The position numbers and the translations under genes were made by a program. This document shows, piece by piece, positions 54,101 through 63,589 of a DNA stretch of 64,000 nt (the first letter of the stretch is position 1; each line of letters opens with the position of its first letter). The notes under the pieces were generated by a model. That model made no database searches and was not told where the DNA came from. It worked only from the letters and a program-made list of their open reading frames with translations. The DNA comes from Chrysopilus asiliformis. Its lineage: Eukaryota > Arthropoda > Insecta > Diptera > Rhagionidae. The stretch is from the NCBI GenBank assembly GCA_964034945.1, contig OZ035964.1, forward strand, positions 2,257,607-2,321,606, written 5' to 3'.

Positions 54101-57100
54101 AATTAAAATTCGGCCCTTTAAAACGGGGCAATCATTTCAGACTAACGATTGCGATTACGATTGACCCTTGGAGCACAATGAACGCAACCAAGCCGCAACT
54201 AAGGACGCTTCGAACTGTCACGCAACGCAGTTCAGGAGCAATTGAGCACAATAGAAGCGTCGTCTGTTGCGTTGTGAGATAAACACAGAAAAATTAAAAG
54301 TGAACTAAAGTAGAAAAATATATAAAAAATGGATAATTTTGAAGCGATAATTTGCTTTGTTGGTCTTTATCTTTGTTATTTGTATGTTATTGCTATCAAT
54401 TTTTCCTCGAACGACATTACCTCAACCTCACTTTATGAACTTGCAACATTTGCGTCGATGGTTGCGTTCAATGCGTTCACGGTGCTCACTCAAAAGCATT
54501 TCTGTGAAATAAACTCGTAAGTAACGTTTGGATGCGTGATGGTTGCGGCTTGGTTGCGTTCATTGTGCTCCAAGGGTGAGCTTCCTCGAGCAATCAGATC
54601 AAAGCTTTCATTTTCCTATCGTTGAAAGCTTTGATCTCATTGGTCGAGAAGCTTCAATCGTAATCGCAATCGTTAGTGTGAATTGGACTTTACACGGTGA
54701 AAAATTTTGGTTGAATTTTTAAACTTTTTTTGGTTCAATGGTTAAACTTTTTTAAACGTTTTCATATTTGCGTGGTAATAATTGCAAAACTCACATTCTC
54801 CACTTTTGGTTAAAACTCATTCTCCTACATTTAAACATAAAAAACAGTACTTGCTAATACGTTATAAATATTTCATTTTTTTTTTTTGAATTTCTTGCAA
54901 TTTGCCAAAATTGGTTGTAAAAAGTGGAAAATGTGAGTCTTGCAATTATCCTAATTAATTTGAGTTCAAGTTTTCAAATAAATAGTTTAAAATTGGTAAA
55001 CAACAAAATCACAACACCCTTTTCCAACCAAACAGTTTAAATTTTCATTTTTCTGGTTAAAATGTTACACTAAAAAAGTCGAATTTTTAAATTAGAAAGG
55101 TAGGTCCTGTTGGACGGAAAATTGCAACATTTGTAAGGTTTTTTTTTGGTAAAAAGAGAAATTGTCACATTTGTAAGGGGTAAGCATTTAATTCCGTCAT
55201 ACAATTTTTAAAGCAAGTTTTTAATGGCCGGAATACATCGTGCTGCTAACCGACGAAATTTGGACCCAGGTTTTCCGGCTTCATAGGCTAAACGCTTAAC
55301 TGACCTGCTCTGATCCACATTTGGTGGGGCTGGAAAACTTCGCATTTCATCAACTCAGTGCAGGCAATTTTAAACCTATAACGGTTGAAAAATGAAACCC
55401 AAAGTTGAAATTTTTCGTCTTTTCGGTTTGATTTTTCAAAATTTGGTTCAAAAATTCCATTTTACAAGAATTTTGGAAGTTTTATTTTTTTTTTTTCGTT
55501 GCGAAAAAAGTTTTTGGAAAAAACTTCAACTCGAAGCTTTAAGTCAGTCAAGCTAAAATTACAAATAACAAAAGATCCCTTTCGCGCCACCAAAAGTTTG
55601 TGTGTTTGGAAAACTACGGGGTATAGGGAAAATGTTCACTGAAAGGATATTCAAGTTAAAATTTTGAAAATTGAAATTTAGGAAAAAATCTCATGGGTCT
55701 CTTTATCCACACATCATTCCTATATTCTTCTTACAAATATTTTTACTATTTTGCTATTGAAACTATTTTTATCTATTTAAATAGCTGCTCAGATACCACA
55801 GAGGGGCAGTAAGTATCTTAATAGTTTCCCTTTCTAATAACCCTTTTGGTCTTTTACAAGTAAATAAACTTCAATTGAAATCAAATTTTTTTTGTATCTG
55901 AAATTTTATAATATAATTGCGTTGACCGTGGAACAGAAAAAAAAAGTTTTTCTTGTAAGAAAATCAAGACCAACATGGTTAATAAATTGATTAAGATGTT
56001 ACAACATCAAAATAGTAGAAATAAGACAAATATTATGCAGAAAAATTGAGGCTTTTGTTTTGACCAACGGTTTTTTTTTTTTCTTTAAAAAAAATTATGC
56101 CTGACAGGTTGCAAGAGAAAAGACGATCCCCAACAATCAGAGCATATGCCAACCCCGAAGAAACCTCGATTAGTTTTCACCGATCTCCAGAGACGTACTT
56201 TGCAAGCTATTTTTAAGGTAAGCCAAATATTGTTTTTAATAGAATTTATGACAGTGGCACAAATAATACTGTAGAACAATTTCGAAAAAAATTGTATATC
56301 ACTGATATTCTTTTAATGGATGCTGACAGGTAATTTCGAGCTGAAAAACTTTCCCAAACAATGTATACGTCTGAGTCGTCAAATTTTTTTGTAATCAATT
56401 TTCAAAGTTTTCAAGGATTTATCCTTTAAAAATCTACAGAAATTTTCTATTTTCATCGTGGTTTTTAGCTTATTTTAAAGGTAATGAGCTCCACTCTCAT
56501 TTAAAAATACTATCATAAATATTCACCCCCCAATCGAAGTTCGAAATATGCAATCGAACTTACCATACAAAATTGAAATTTTGGGTTCCTAAGGTTCAAC
56601 TTTGCTCACATATTGTTAAAATATTTTAAAACAATGTTCCAATTTCAGTCCTATTGTAAATTGGTTGTGAGAAATGTAAGTTTACTTGGGATTTTTTTCA
56701 AAAAAATTAAAAATATGCTATTTTGAGGTATTCAAGGTCATCTAAGGCAAAGTCTGTCTGTCTGTCTGTCTGACTGTCCGTATGTATGCCCGGACTTGGT
56801 TCGAAAACCACTGCACTGATTTTGATGCGGTTTTTTTATACAAGCCCCCAACCTCCCCCCCCTCATTTGTCCCAATCCTTTCTTTGAGATCTCCTAAACT
56901 ACTGATTTTTGATGCGGTTTTCTTCATTAGAATGGTTATACCGGAGAAGCCAGATCCGACGCCGAAGCTCGAGCAGTCACCGAGGCCAGAGGCCGACGAG
57001 GATGTAGACGCGGAAGCCGAAGGCCGACGAGGATGTGCCGAGCGGTTCGGGGCGAAACCCCTAGTATGTTAAATGGCGTGACCTTGAAATGAAAAACTGC

Positions 57101-58246
57101 CCAAAATATGTGATGTTTTCGCGAGTTTTTGAAAAATTTGGTCACGATTCCAGTGTCAACATCGTCTGTTGAACTTAAAAAATGCCATGGGACGAGATCG
57201 TCTAACTGGTTTAGCTCTTCTTAACATTTCTAGAAAAGAATATAGAATACCCGAAGAGATTGAGGGCAGCCTAGCGCCACTGAATTTCGTTTTGTAGTTT
57301 ATCTGTTTTGCCATTTTTATCCAGAGATTGTCTTCTATTTAAAGAGTCCGGGAGATATTTTTTAATGTGTCCCGGCGCTTTTTTTATAGGGCTGCATTAT
57401 GTTGCCCCGAATTTTAAAAAAACCTCCGGACGCTGTTAATTAGAAGACAGAGTACGGGCATAAAGACGGGAATCCTAATTTGTATTTCATCTCGGCAGTT
57501 AAAATTTTTCGACTGCATCGCAATAATTTCTACTACAGTAGAATCCCGATAATTCGTATTTCAAGGGACCAGCAAATTCATACGAATTATCGCGGTACGA
57601 ATTATCGGGATTTTTTTCAAGGGACCAGCAAATTCATACGAATTAGCGGGATATACGAATGATCGGGGTACGAATTATCGGGATCCTACTGTATTTAGTC
57701 TGAATTTTTTTTAATAAAAATGATGAAACTATCCTAAAGAATTAAAATGATGTGAGTATTTAGAAAAATGAGAATTTTACATTGTTTTTTCGAAAGTCTG
57801 TACCTTATACTCTATACATTGTTCGGTAATGTTTTTTAGATCAAAAATATTTACTAGAATCCATTAATTGAATATCAATAGCGAAAACACTGTTCCAAAG
57901 TGTGTAATTTTTCTAGAGGATCGAAAAAAAATTTTTTTTAAAGCGAGCAATGTTTCAGGAAACGAAAAGGCCTTCAAAAGAAATGCAGGTGACCATCGCC
58001 CGGCAATTGGGTTTAGAGCCGACAACTGTGGGAAATTTCTTTATGAATGCCCGACGTAGGTCCATGGATAAATGGAAGGATGAGGATCCAAAGAATCTGC
58101 AATCATCATCACTATCACCTGGCAATCCGCATTCATTAGATTTAGATGATGATAATGATATGGATTTAGATCTTGGCCAGGACAATGACTTTGATTTGGA
58201 TAATGATGATCGTGATACCGATCATGATCACGATGATATGTTGTGA
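48145..58246 (+). CDS. onecut: onecut transcription factor (CUT domain plus homeodomain), three exons
   Basis: Exons 48145-50380, 56108-56217 and 57959-58246 (phases 1 and 0) give 877 residues to a UGA. The ATG has A at -3 and G at +4. The N-terminus (MESIGEIIEQQSLSEPLVVE) is followed by long Gln, His, Asn, Gly and Ser tracts. A conserved LTPLQPLPPISTMSDKF motif, known from HNF6/onecut proteins, lies near residue 358. The CUT domain spans about 667-745 (INTKELAQRISAELKRYSIP, RSQGTLSDLLRNPKPW). The homeodomain spans about 763-822 (KKPRLVFTDLQRRTLQAIFK, then GNFFMNARRRS), with Phe 48 and Met 50, the onecut-class dyad. Intron 1 splits the two domains, and intron 2 lies within the homeodomain. 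The C-terminus is acidic (Asp repeats). Onecut proteins are nuclear DNA-binding activators of neural and photoreceptor genes in flies. The same frame continues after the stop. Confidence 0.95.
48310..48500 (+). repeat. CAG/CAT tracts coding Gln/His in onecut
   Basis: In-frame runs of CAG, CAA and CAT code Gln and His. More tracts lie at 48850-49020 (His/Gln), 49855-49880 (Gln), 50040-50105 (Asn). Long antisense open frames across these tracts are not genes. Confidence 0.7.
50381..50391 (+). promoter_or_regulatory. onecut exon 1 splice donor, with intron-retained stop
   Basis: GTGAGT follows the CUT exon. If the intron is kept, the frame adds GECILLTH and stops at 50404-50406, giving a CUT-only protein. 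Compare the alternative last exon at 50823. Confidence 0.5.
50823..50992 (+). CDS. Possible alternative last exon of onecut (CUT-only isoform)
   Basis: A pyrimidine-rich acceptor (CTCTTGTTTTCATTGCAG) ends at 50822. Spliced to the donor after 50380 (phase 1), the frame stays open for 57 codons: DSQTRNVNLRSVVG, an Asn tract, SLN, a second Asn tract, FKERLTTSTSYNPRAPTIN, stop 50990-50992. AATAAA motifs follow at about 51070. The protein would keep the CUT domain and lack the homeodomain. Codon use (AAC Asn tracts) is like the onecut exons. A shorter 28-nt version using GTCAGT at 50851 would break the frame of exon 2. Confidence 0.4.
51363..51676 (+). mobile_element. Non-autonomous Helitron in onecut intron 1
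   Basis: TCATACTAATATATAAAAAT to GATATGCAAGCTAG, inserted between A and T. Shorter than the copy at 29236 (one internal block missing). It contains GCGCGAGGGGTGAGGGAG and CGCGGGGAAACTACCGAGCC. Confidence 0.78.
51677..52051. repeat. Fragment with TCACTCACTCACTCA and GAAATTTTGCACAC module
   Basis: ATATATAAAAGCCCAATACC, CTGACTCACTCACTCACTCA, then CTGATTGCCATGAAATTTTG. Looks like the start of another Helitron-type element; its 3' end is not found. The rest to 52051 is plain AT-rich intron. Confidence 0.35.
52052..52985 (-). repeat. Family B repeat, reverse, in onecut intron 1
   Basis: Begins TATCTGATGTGAACAGCACA, continues with CTGGAATATCTCGATAGCGG and TTTTTAAAAGCCGCCATTTT, and stops near TCTAGATCTATCAGTTTTAG. 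Interrupted by MITE A at 52567-52813. Confidence 0.6.
52567..52813. mobile_element. MITE family A, copy 3 (nested in family B)
   Basis: GAGGCGTTAAAAGCTAGAGT to ACTCTAGCTTTTAACGCCTC, flanked by ATAT on both sides. Almost identical to 12122 and 18299. It splits a family B copy, so it is younger than that copy. Confidence 0.82.
52986..54135. other. onecut intron 1, nothing recognized
   Basis: AT-rich, no repeat partner in the window and no convincing exon. Confidence 0.35.
54138..54695. mobile_element. Nested foldback elements in onecut intron 1
   Basis: Inner element 54161-54577: CCCTTGGAGCACAATGAACG and CGTTCATTGTGCTCCAAGGG, arms of 35 bp or more (AACCAAGCCGCAAC / GTTGCGGCTTGGTT). It lies in an outer CCAAT-type palindrome (GATTGCGATTACGATTGA; GAGCTTCCTCGAGCAATCAG, CTCATTGGTCGAGAAGCTTC). 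The inner loop has a 63-codon frame (54329-54520) with a hydrophobic start; part of its DNA (TATCAATTTTTCCTCGAACG) recurs at 22207. Confidence 0.6.
54700..55560. repeat. Dispersed repeat family G, copy 2
   Basis: Parallels 39010-39955 (GGTAAACAACAAAATCACAA, GCTAACCGACGAAATTTGGA, GTGCAGGCAATTTTAAACCT), with small internal differences and a duplicated block around AATTGCAAAACTCACATTCT. Confidence 0.6.
55561..56107. other. End of onecut intron 1
   Basis: No element recognized. Ends in a T-rich tract and the acceptor CTGACAG at 56101-56107. Confidence 0.4.
56218..56735. other. Start of onecut intron 2, nothing recognized
   Basis: AT-rich intron sequence without a repeat match. Confidence 0.4.
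56736..57064 (+). mobile_element. Helitron-like element in onecut intron 2
   Basis: Near the left end it has GTCTGTCTGTCTGTCTGACT. It ends TCGGGGCGAAACCCCTAG before T, like the element ending at 7347. The GC-rich 3' part (GCCGAAGGCCGACGAGGATG) gives a chance frame of 96 codons. Confidence 0.5.
57065..57533. other. onecut intron 2, nothing recognized
   Basis: No element ends or exon seen between the Helitron-like and pogo-like elements. Confidence 0.3.
57534..57693. mobile_element. pogo-like MITE in onecut intron 2
   Basis: CAGTAGAATCCCGATAATTC at the left, GAATTATCGGGATCCTACTG at the right, TA on both sides. The interior repeats AAGGGACCAGCAAATTCATA twice. The CAGT...ACTG ends and TA duplication fit pogo/Tigger-type elements. 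Confidence 0.75.
58244..58246 (+). promoter_or_regulatory. Leaky-context stop codon (UGA-C) of onecut, candidate readthrough site
   Basis: The stop is TGA followed by CAT. UGA with C at +4 is the leakiest class of stop context known in animals (the strongest version is UGA-CUA; this is UGA-CAU). The frame after it stays open for 472 codons. Confidence 0.6.
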
Positions 58247-58330
58247 CATACTACTACTTCTACTACTACCTCATTATTGGCATCGCAATTGAATAGTAGT
58301 CACAATCATACACATCATCAGCAAAATCAT

Positions 58331-58369
<39 letters not shown>

Positions 58370-59665
58370 CAACAACAGCATCATCACCATTTCCATAGTA
58401 GAAATCATCATCATCAGAATCATCCGCAACAGTCGTCACATCATCAAATCAATAACAATGATCATTATCAATCCAGCAATTATCATCGTAATAATCAGAA
58501 TCATCATCAAAACAATGATAATAATAATAATAATAGTAATGGTAGCTTAATTCGTTGTATAAATAGTTGTACTAGTAATAATAGCAGTAACAATAATAAT
58601 AATAATAAAATTACTAACAATAATAATAGCAGTAGCCAAAATATTGATCAGCAGAACTGCATGATGACTGCCGCAATGACGTCATCAGTGCATTTCTCGG
58701 CACTGGAACATGAATCGGGTATTAATCATGAGAGTCGCAGCGGTGACGGAAATGGACTCAATGATATCGACGGTGAAGATGATGATGATGATGATGATGA
58801 GGACGATGAGGATACCGATACAATGATAAGAAATTGTGACGATGAAACTGATCACAATAATATTGATGATGAGGAAAATCTGGATAGTGACGATGATGGC
58901 GGTATTGTTAATAGTCTATGTAGTAAAACACAAATACAAATGTCGACAGATAACGTCGATATAGACAATGATGATAATGATATGATTAGCAATGAATTTG
59001 ATGATATATGCTGCGATACAAATGATCAAATCATTCGTGATCGTTTATGTAATAATAAAATTTTAAATAGAACTACTACTACTACTACTACTAATAATAA
59101 TAATAATAATACAAATAGAAATCTTAGCGGTAGTAACATTAGCAGCCATTTGAGATATCAAAATCCAATTGATCACAATGCAATTATCATGAATCGTTCA
59201 GCAATTTATACATCATCATCATCATCATCATCATCAACAGCATCATCAACAACAGGAGCAGTAGCAGGAGCAATAACAACACTACAAACGACAACAGCAA
59301 CGGATGTTTTGTCATCATCATCATCATCACCCCTAATTATGCAATCAACTTCTAATCAATCACCAAGAAATGTCATCATAGCTCAAAATCAACAGCAACG
59401 TCATAGCAATTTAAATCATTATCATCATAATTCAGATCAACATCATCAGCAGCAGCAGCATCAACAACAACAACATAACAACAACAACAACAATAATAAT
59501 AATAATAATAATCATAGTATAAATGGCAGCAGTAATCGAATTAATAATAACAGTATCGGCAACTGCAGTAACAGTAGCAGTAGTTACGGCATTAGAAGTA
59601 GAATTGCTAGAGCAAACACAAATAATAGTTGCGTATCCGCTGATCGCCATTTATTAATATTGTGA
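58247..59665 (+). CDS. onecut: In-frame C-terminal extension of onecut beyond the UGA (472 codons)
   Basis: Same frame as onecut exon 3, starting HTTTSTTTSLLASQLNSSHN and ending RHLLIL, TGA at 59663-59665. It has a 17-plus Gln run, His/Asn-rich blocks, an acidic block at about 58775-58815 (DGEDDDDDDDEDDED), a Thr run, Ser runs and a final Asn-rich block. Less repetitive parts such as CCDTNDQIIRDRLCNNKILN and SHLRYQNPIDHNAIIMNRSA look like real protein. There is no ATG in frame until 58661, 138 codons in, so separate initiation near the start is unlikely. AAT, GAT and CAG/CAA tracts all sit in the stop-free phase. With readthrough, the protein would have about 1350 residues. No known domain. 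Alternatives: editing of UGA to UGG, an unseen splice, or a recent nonsense change. Confidence 0.65.
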
Positions 59666-59747
59666 GGTTAAATTTTATTTGTAAAATTCAATGAAAATTC
59701 ATTATCCCATCAAAATACTGATCGAGAAATTCTTCTAAAAAATTGTA

Positions 59748-59756
59748 CAATAAAAA
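59748..59756 (+). terminator. Possible proximal onecut poly(A) signal
   Basis: CAATAAAAATAC about 85 bases after the second stop codon. Distal AATAAA motifs are frequent between 61700 and 62300. Confidence 0.4.
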
Positions 59757-59980
59757 TACAAAATCTTAACATTCTAACGTCTAGCAATAGATGAATAACT
59801 TCAAAAAAAAAAATTCCCTTTTTTGGAATAATTTCCGGCAAATCTGAGTCCCATTAGGATATGTTTTCGAGGGCCAATTTAGCTCCACAATAAATTTCAG
59901 TGAAATTCAGGGTAACTATTGTGCTGAAAAAATATCGGGATTGGTTTTATAAAATGAAAAATCTTCATTTACTAAAATTA

Positions 59981-60166
59981 AAGCCCGTCATATGACGGGT
60001 AATCGGAATCTAGGTTGGAATTCCGTGTCGATTCCGTGTCGATTCGACGACTTTTTAAGTTGATCGCTTCATGCGATAACATTGAAAAGTCGCCGAATCG
60101 ACAGTCGCCTGTGACCTTATGGAATTCCTACCAAGATTGCGGTTACCCGTCATATGGCCTTAATTC
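59981..60166. mobile_element. Foldback element with GCCCGTCATATGACGGGTAA ends
   Basis: Left GCCCGTCATATGACGGGTAA and TCGGAATCTAGGTTGGAATT; right AATTCCTACCAAGATTGCGG and TTACCCGTCATATGGC. The left tip is itself palindromic. Inner arms CGATTCGACGACTTTTTAA / TTGAAAAGTCGCCGAATCG. The left arm has a tandem TTCCGTGTCGA duplication. Confidence 0.65.
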
Positions 60167-60470
60167 TAGTTTTCATTTGATAATGGACGGAAACTGTCCA
60201 TATGTTAAGTCATAGCCAATGGCAAGAACCACGTTAAACGGTGGCTGCAGGACGATATGGGTCGGTCTTTTTTTCGCGTAATTGGTTCGAAAAAATCTCA
60301 AATCCTAATCGAGATTCGGTTCGTGTGGATTTAGTTTAAATACTTTTCATTTAAATCAAATGCAAAAACCGTTGGCGCAAATTTAGCGGCTTTTTTATTT
60401 GATTCAACTACTTTATCGTTAAATCTAATGACGATTTTCCCTCAGTGGTTATACCAATGTGTTTATATAT
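60167..60470. repeat. Short repeat shared with TM7SF3 intron 3
   Basis: At 60375-60450, GCAAATTTAGCGGC and then GATTCAACTACTTTATCGTT, AAATCTAATGACGATTTTCC match 30250-30330. The rest is unassigned. Confidence 0.45.
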
Positions 60471-60590
60471 ACAGTAATCCCCCCAACTGCGCGGTTTCTA
60501 ACTGCGCAGTTTCGCAACTGCGCGGTTAAGTTTTTAATACAAAAATTTCGAACTGCGCGGAAAAATTTCGCAGCTGCGCGGTTTTTTACT
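60471..60590. mobile_element. pogo-like fragment with AACTGCGCGG repeats
   Basis: Starts TACAGTAATCCCCCCAACTG, with CTGCGCGGTTTCTAACTGCG and four more CTGCGCGG units. Only the left end is present; it ends where the family B copy begins. Confidence 0.5.
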
Positions 60591-61565
60591 TTCTTCTACG
60601 GAGTATAATAAAGTATTGTATTCATGAAAAATTTCGACCTCTTAATTTTGCCTAAAAAACATTTCCCGATCACTCCTGAGTCGATTGGAGTCATATTTAA
60701 AAAATGTCTTTCTGTCTGTCAGTCTGTCAGTCTGTCAGTCTGTCAGTCTGTCAGTCTGTCAGTCTGTCAGTCTGTCAGTCTGTCAGTCTGTCAGTCTGTC
60801 AGTCTGTCAGTCTGTCTGTCAGTCTGTGTACAAGATTTCTCAAAAACTAATAGAGCTAGCGCCATGAAATTTTATAGGCATGTTGGGTCCTGAAATGGGA
60901 CGATCCTATCAACTTTTGGTGGAAATCCGTTAACCGGAAGTATCCAAAATGGCGGTTTTTCAAAAATCGCAATTTCGTTTTTCTCGATTTACTCCCAAAC
61001 TACGCGTTTTTTAGTGGCCTTAAGTATGACAAAACTTGGAGAAAATAAAATTTCCCACACTTTTGTCTTTAGCCATAACTCGATATCTCCACCTGTTATC
61101 GAGATAAACCGTTATTTCCAAAAAAAACAGTTTTTTGCGATTATCTCGAAAACTAACGGGTTTTTGCTGACTGAATGTATGAAGTGAATTAATGAGAATG
61201 GCACTCTGCACAATTTTGTTTCTTACCGTTATCTGTTATCTTTTACCGTTATTGAGATATTTTCATTAATATGTAAAAAATCATATTTTTGCGAATAATT
61301 TGCAAACTAACGGTTTTTCGACAAATCAGTTAAAAGAATAATTAAAGATGTTAACATTTTCTACATTTTTGCCATTTACCGTAAATTGATATCTTTTACA
61401 GTTCTCAAGTTATCTCAAATTTTGTACGTTTTTGATATTTTTGGATGAACCAACAATTTATTGGGAGGTCGTCTTAGGTTGACAACGCGACAGGGCTCTA
61501 GCGTAAATTGCGCAGGGTCGTAGATTTTGTAGCAGAAAGTTTTGTGTTGACCACAACTGATATTT
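60591..61565 (+). repeat. Family B repeat with expanded TGTCAGTC array
   Basis: Starts ACTTTCTTCTACGGAGTATA, ends near AGAAAGTTTTGTGTTGACCA. At about 60705-60826 an octanucleotide CTGTCAGT is repeated about 15 times. The least rearranged copy in the window. The Ser/Val/Cys-rich frames across the array are not genes. Confidence 0.65.
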
Positions 61566-63585
61566 TCTATTTGGCATTGATTGAATATTTATTATAGTGT
61601 TTACACTTTAATTTAAAAACAAAAATAATTTCGCAAAATGAAATCGTTATTCCAAGACAGGGGATCCAATTTAACAAAAATTATATTAATAAAAGTGGAT
61701 ACGAGAAGTAAAAATGAAAATAGCAACAACAAGTAAAAATATTATAATAATATAAATAAATTTATATTTATATATAGACATACATATATATAAATGAAGG
61801 AAAAATCTAATTTGCCTTGCGGTCACAGCCCGCCCTTAACTAAAAAAAAAATTAAAATATTGAAAAAGTAAATAGGAACATGTATATATAATATATGCAT
61901 GTAATTATATTTATAAATAATGTACATTAATCTAAATTTAATGAAAAAAAATAAATAAATAAAGTAAATTACATTGAATGAAATAATTGAAACTAGGGGT
62001 TAAGTAAGTGAAATGTACTAAACCACATTAGTAATATTTAAAAACAGAAATGCAAGTAATATGAATTCATTCAAAATAATAAAAACACCCGCTCAAAAAA
62101 TGTGGGGGAAACCAAAAAATAAAAGTAAATGAATAGAAAATGATGGACATATATAAATATTATAAATAATAATGGTACTGTACTTTTTAGGATAAATTAT
62201 ATAAAGCATTTATAAATAAATATTAGATATTAAGGATTCAACAAATGAAAAAAAAATAATAATTTATATTGATACCTACTCATAAAAAGTAACGAAAGTT
62301 GAAATGAAGACCTGAGGAAAACTGATATGAAATCAGAGAAAAATCTAGCAATTGAAAATTTCAAAGGCATCACTAATAACTGACGATAACTGAAACAAGT
62401 CCCAAATACATGCCAGTGACGATAGGCAGTGTGTCAAAATACAGGCAATATAGCGAACTTTCGCTAAATCCGTGTCGTTTCACAACCAAGTTTGTGCCTT
62501 TTTGCAACTTGCAATTCGCCTGCACTGGCCAAGATTTGAGAACGACTAGTCCTAAGATCAATGCACATTACCAAATTAAAGTTTCGCTACCTGAATGCTA
62601 GTTTGTAACATATGTAGACGTTTTGTCGTACACATGGCCCAAACTAGCCGACGAATTTGTTTGTGAATATGGGAGCTAATAGCGTAACAAAATAAAGATT
62701 TGCGACCAACAAAAATTGTTGCAAACACTGTCAAATACATTCCAAAAAACAGCAACAACAAAAAATCATAAAAATTTTAAAAATATATAACGTCTAGTCA
62801 TATAAAATACGTTCATTGTTTTTTTTTTTAAGGAAATTGTTTAATTTATTTACTTATTTTTTTTTTTTGTGAAAAAAATATATTTACTTATTGACTTATT
62901 TATTTAGTTTGGAAAGTTATTTTAAGCATATTTATTTAAAAAAGAAAAAAAAAAACATTCCAATATTAAAGTGAAAAAGAAGAAGAAGAAGAAGCTAAAA
63001 AAGCGATTGTGCAATTGAAAAAAAAAAAAAAAACAAACAAACAAATTCAAGTCATCATTTTAGTTACAAAATACTAGTAATTCATAAATAAATTAATCTA
63101 GTCAATGATTCAAAGATATTTATTTAATTTTATTTGATAAAGAGAAGAATCGAATCAAATAATTTACAAGTAAATCGCAAAAATTATTATAGTATCGATA
63201 AGGGAAAAAAGTTAACACGCTTTCAAACCTGTGAAAATACTCAAAAATCGAGCGATTTTGTTAAGGCAGACATTTGCAATGTGATTAAAGGATAGGTATG
63301 GAATTAAAATTGTGACATTTCGAGTAATTTTGAGTTTAAAATCTTAAAATTGTGACAAGAATATAGCTGTAGACTCCAATTTTTCGAAATGGAGTAATTG
63401 TTTTATGTGTGTGTTAAGAAAAATCAAAAAAATATTGATAAAAAATAGGCGTAAAAACAAGTTTTTTTTTTTTAAAAAACTTATACACTTTAGAAATCAC
63501 TCAAAAGAATGAAATAGTATTGTTGCTTTTTAATTTTTTAATATATTTTGAAAATACAAGAAAAGCTATAATTGCCACGGGGCCC
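61566..63585. other. Very AT-rich stretch, possible distal 3' UTR of onecut
   Basis: About 2 kb, free of the mobile-element families seen elsewhere, with many AATAAA and ATTTATTTA-like motifs and A/T runs. It resembles long neural 3' UTRs, but a family B insertion separates it from the coding end, so this is only inference. A better-mixed block lies at 62390-62620, with no recognized domain in any frame. Confidence 0.3.
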
Positions 63586-63589
63586 TTGT

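Noticed and set aside
58277..59665. A separate 462-codon gene downstream of onecut
   Set aside because: It would have to start at TTG; the frame continues from onecut, has no ATG for the first 138 codons after the stop and no promoter or intron signal of its own.
60705..60826. CRISPR-like array
   Set aside because: Eight-base tandem units without spacers, in an animal genome.
60624..60893. Ser/Val/Cys/Gln-rich protein (also at 26397 and 25257)
   Set aside because: Translation of the CTGTCAGT or CTGTCCGT array inside a dispersed repeat.
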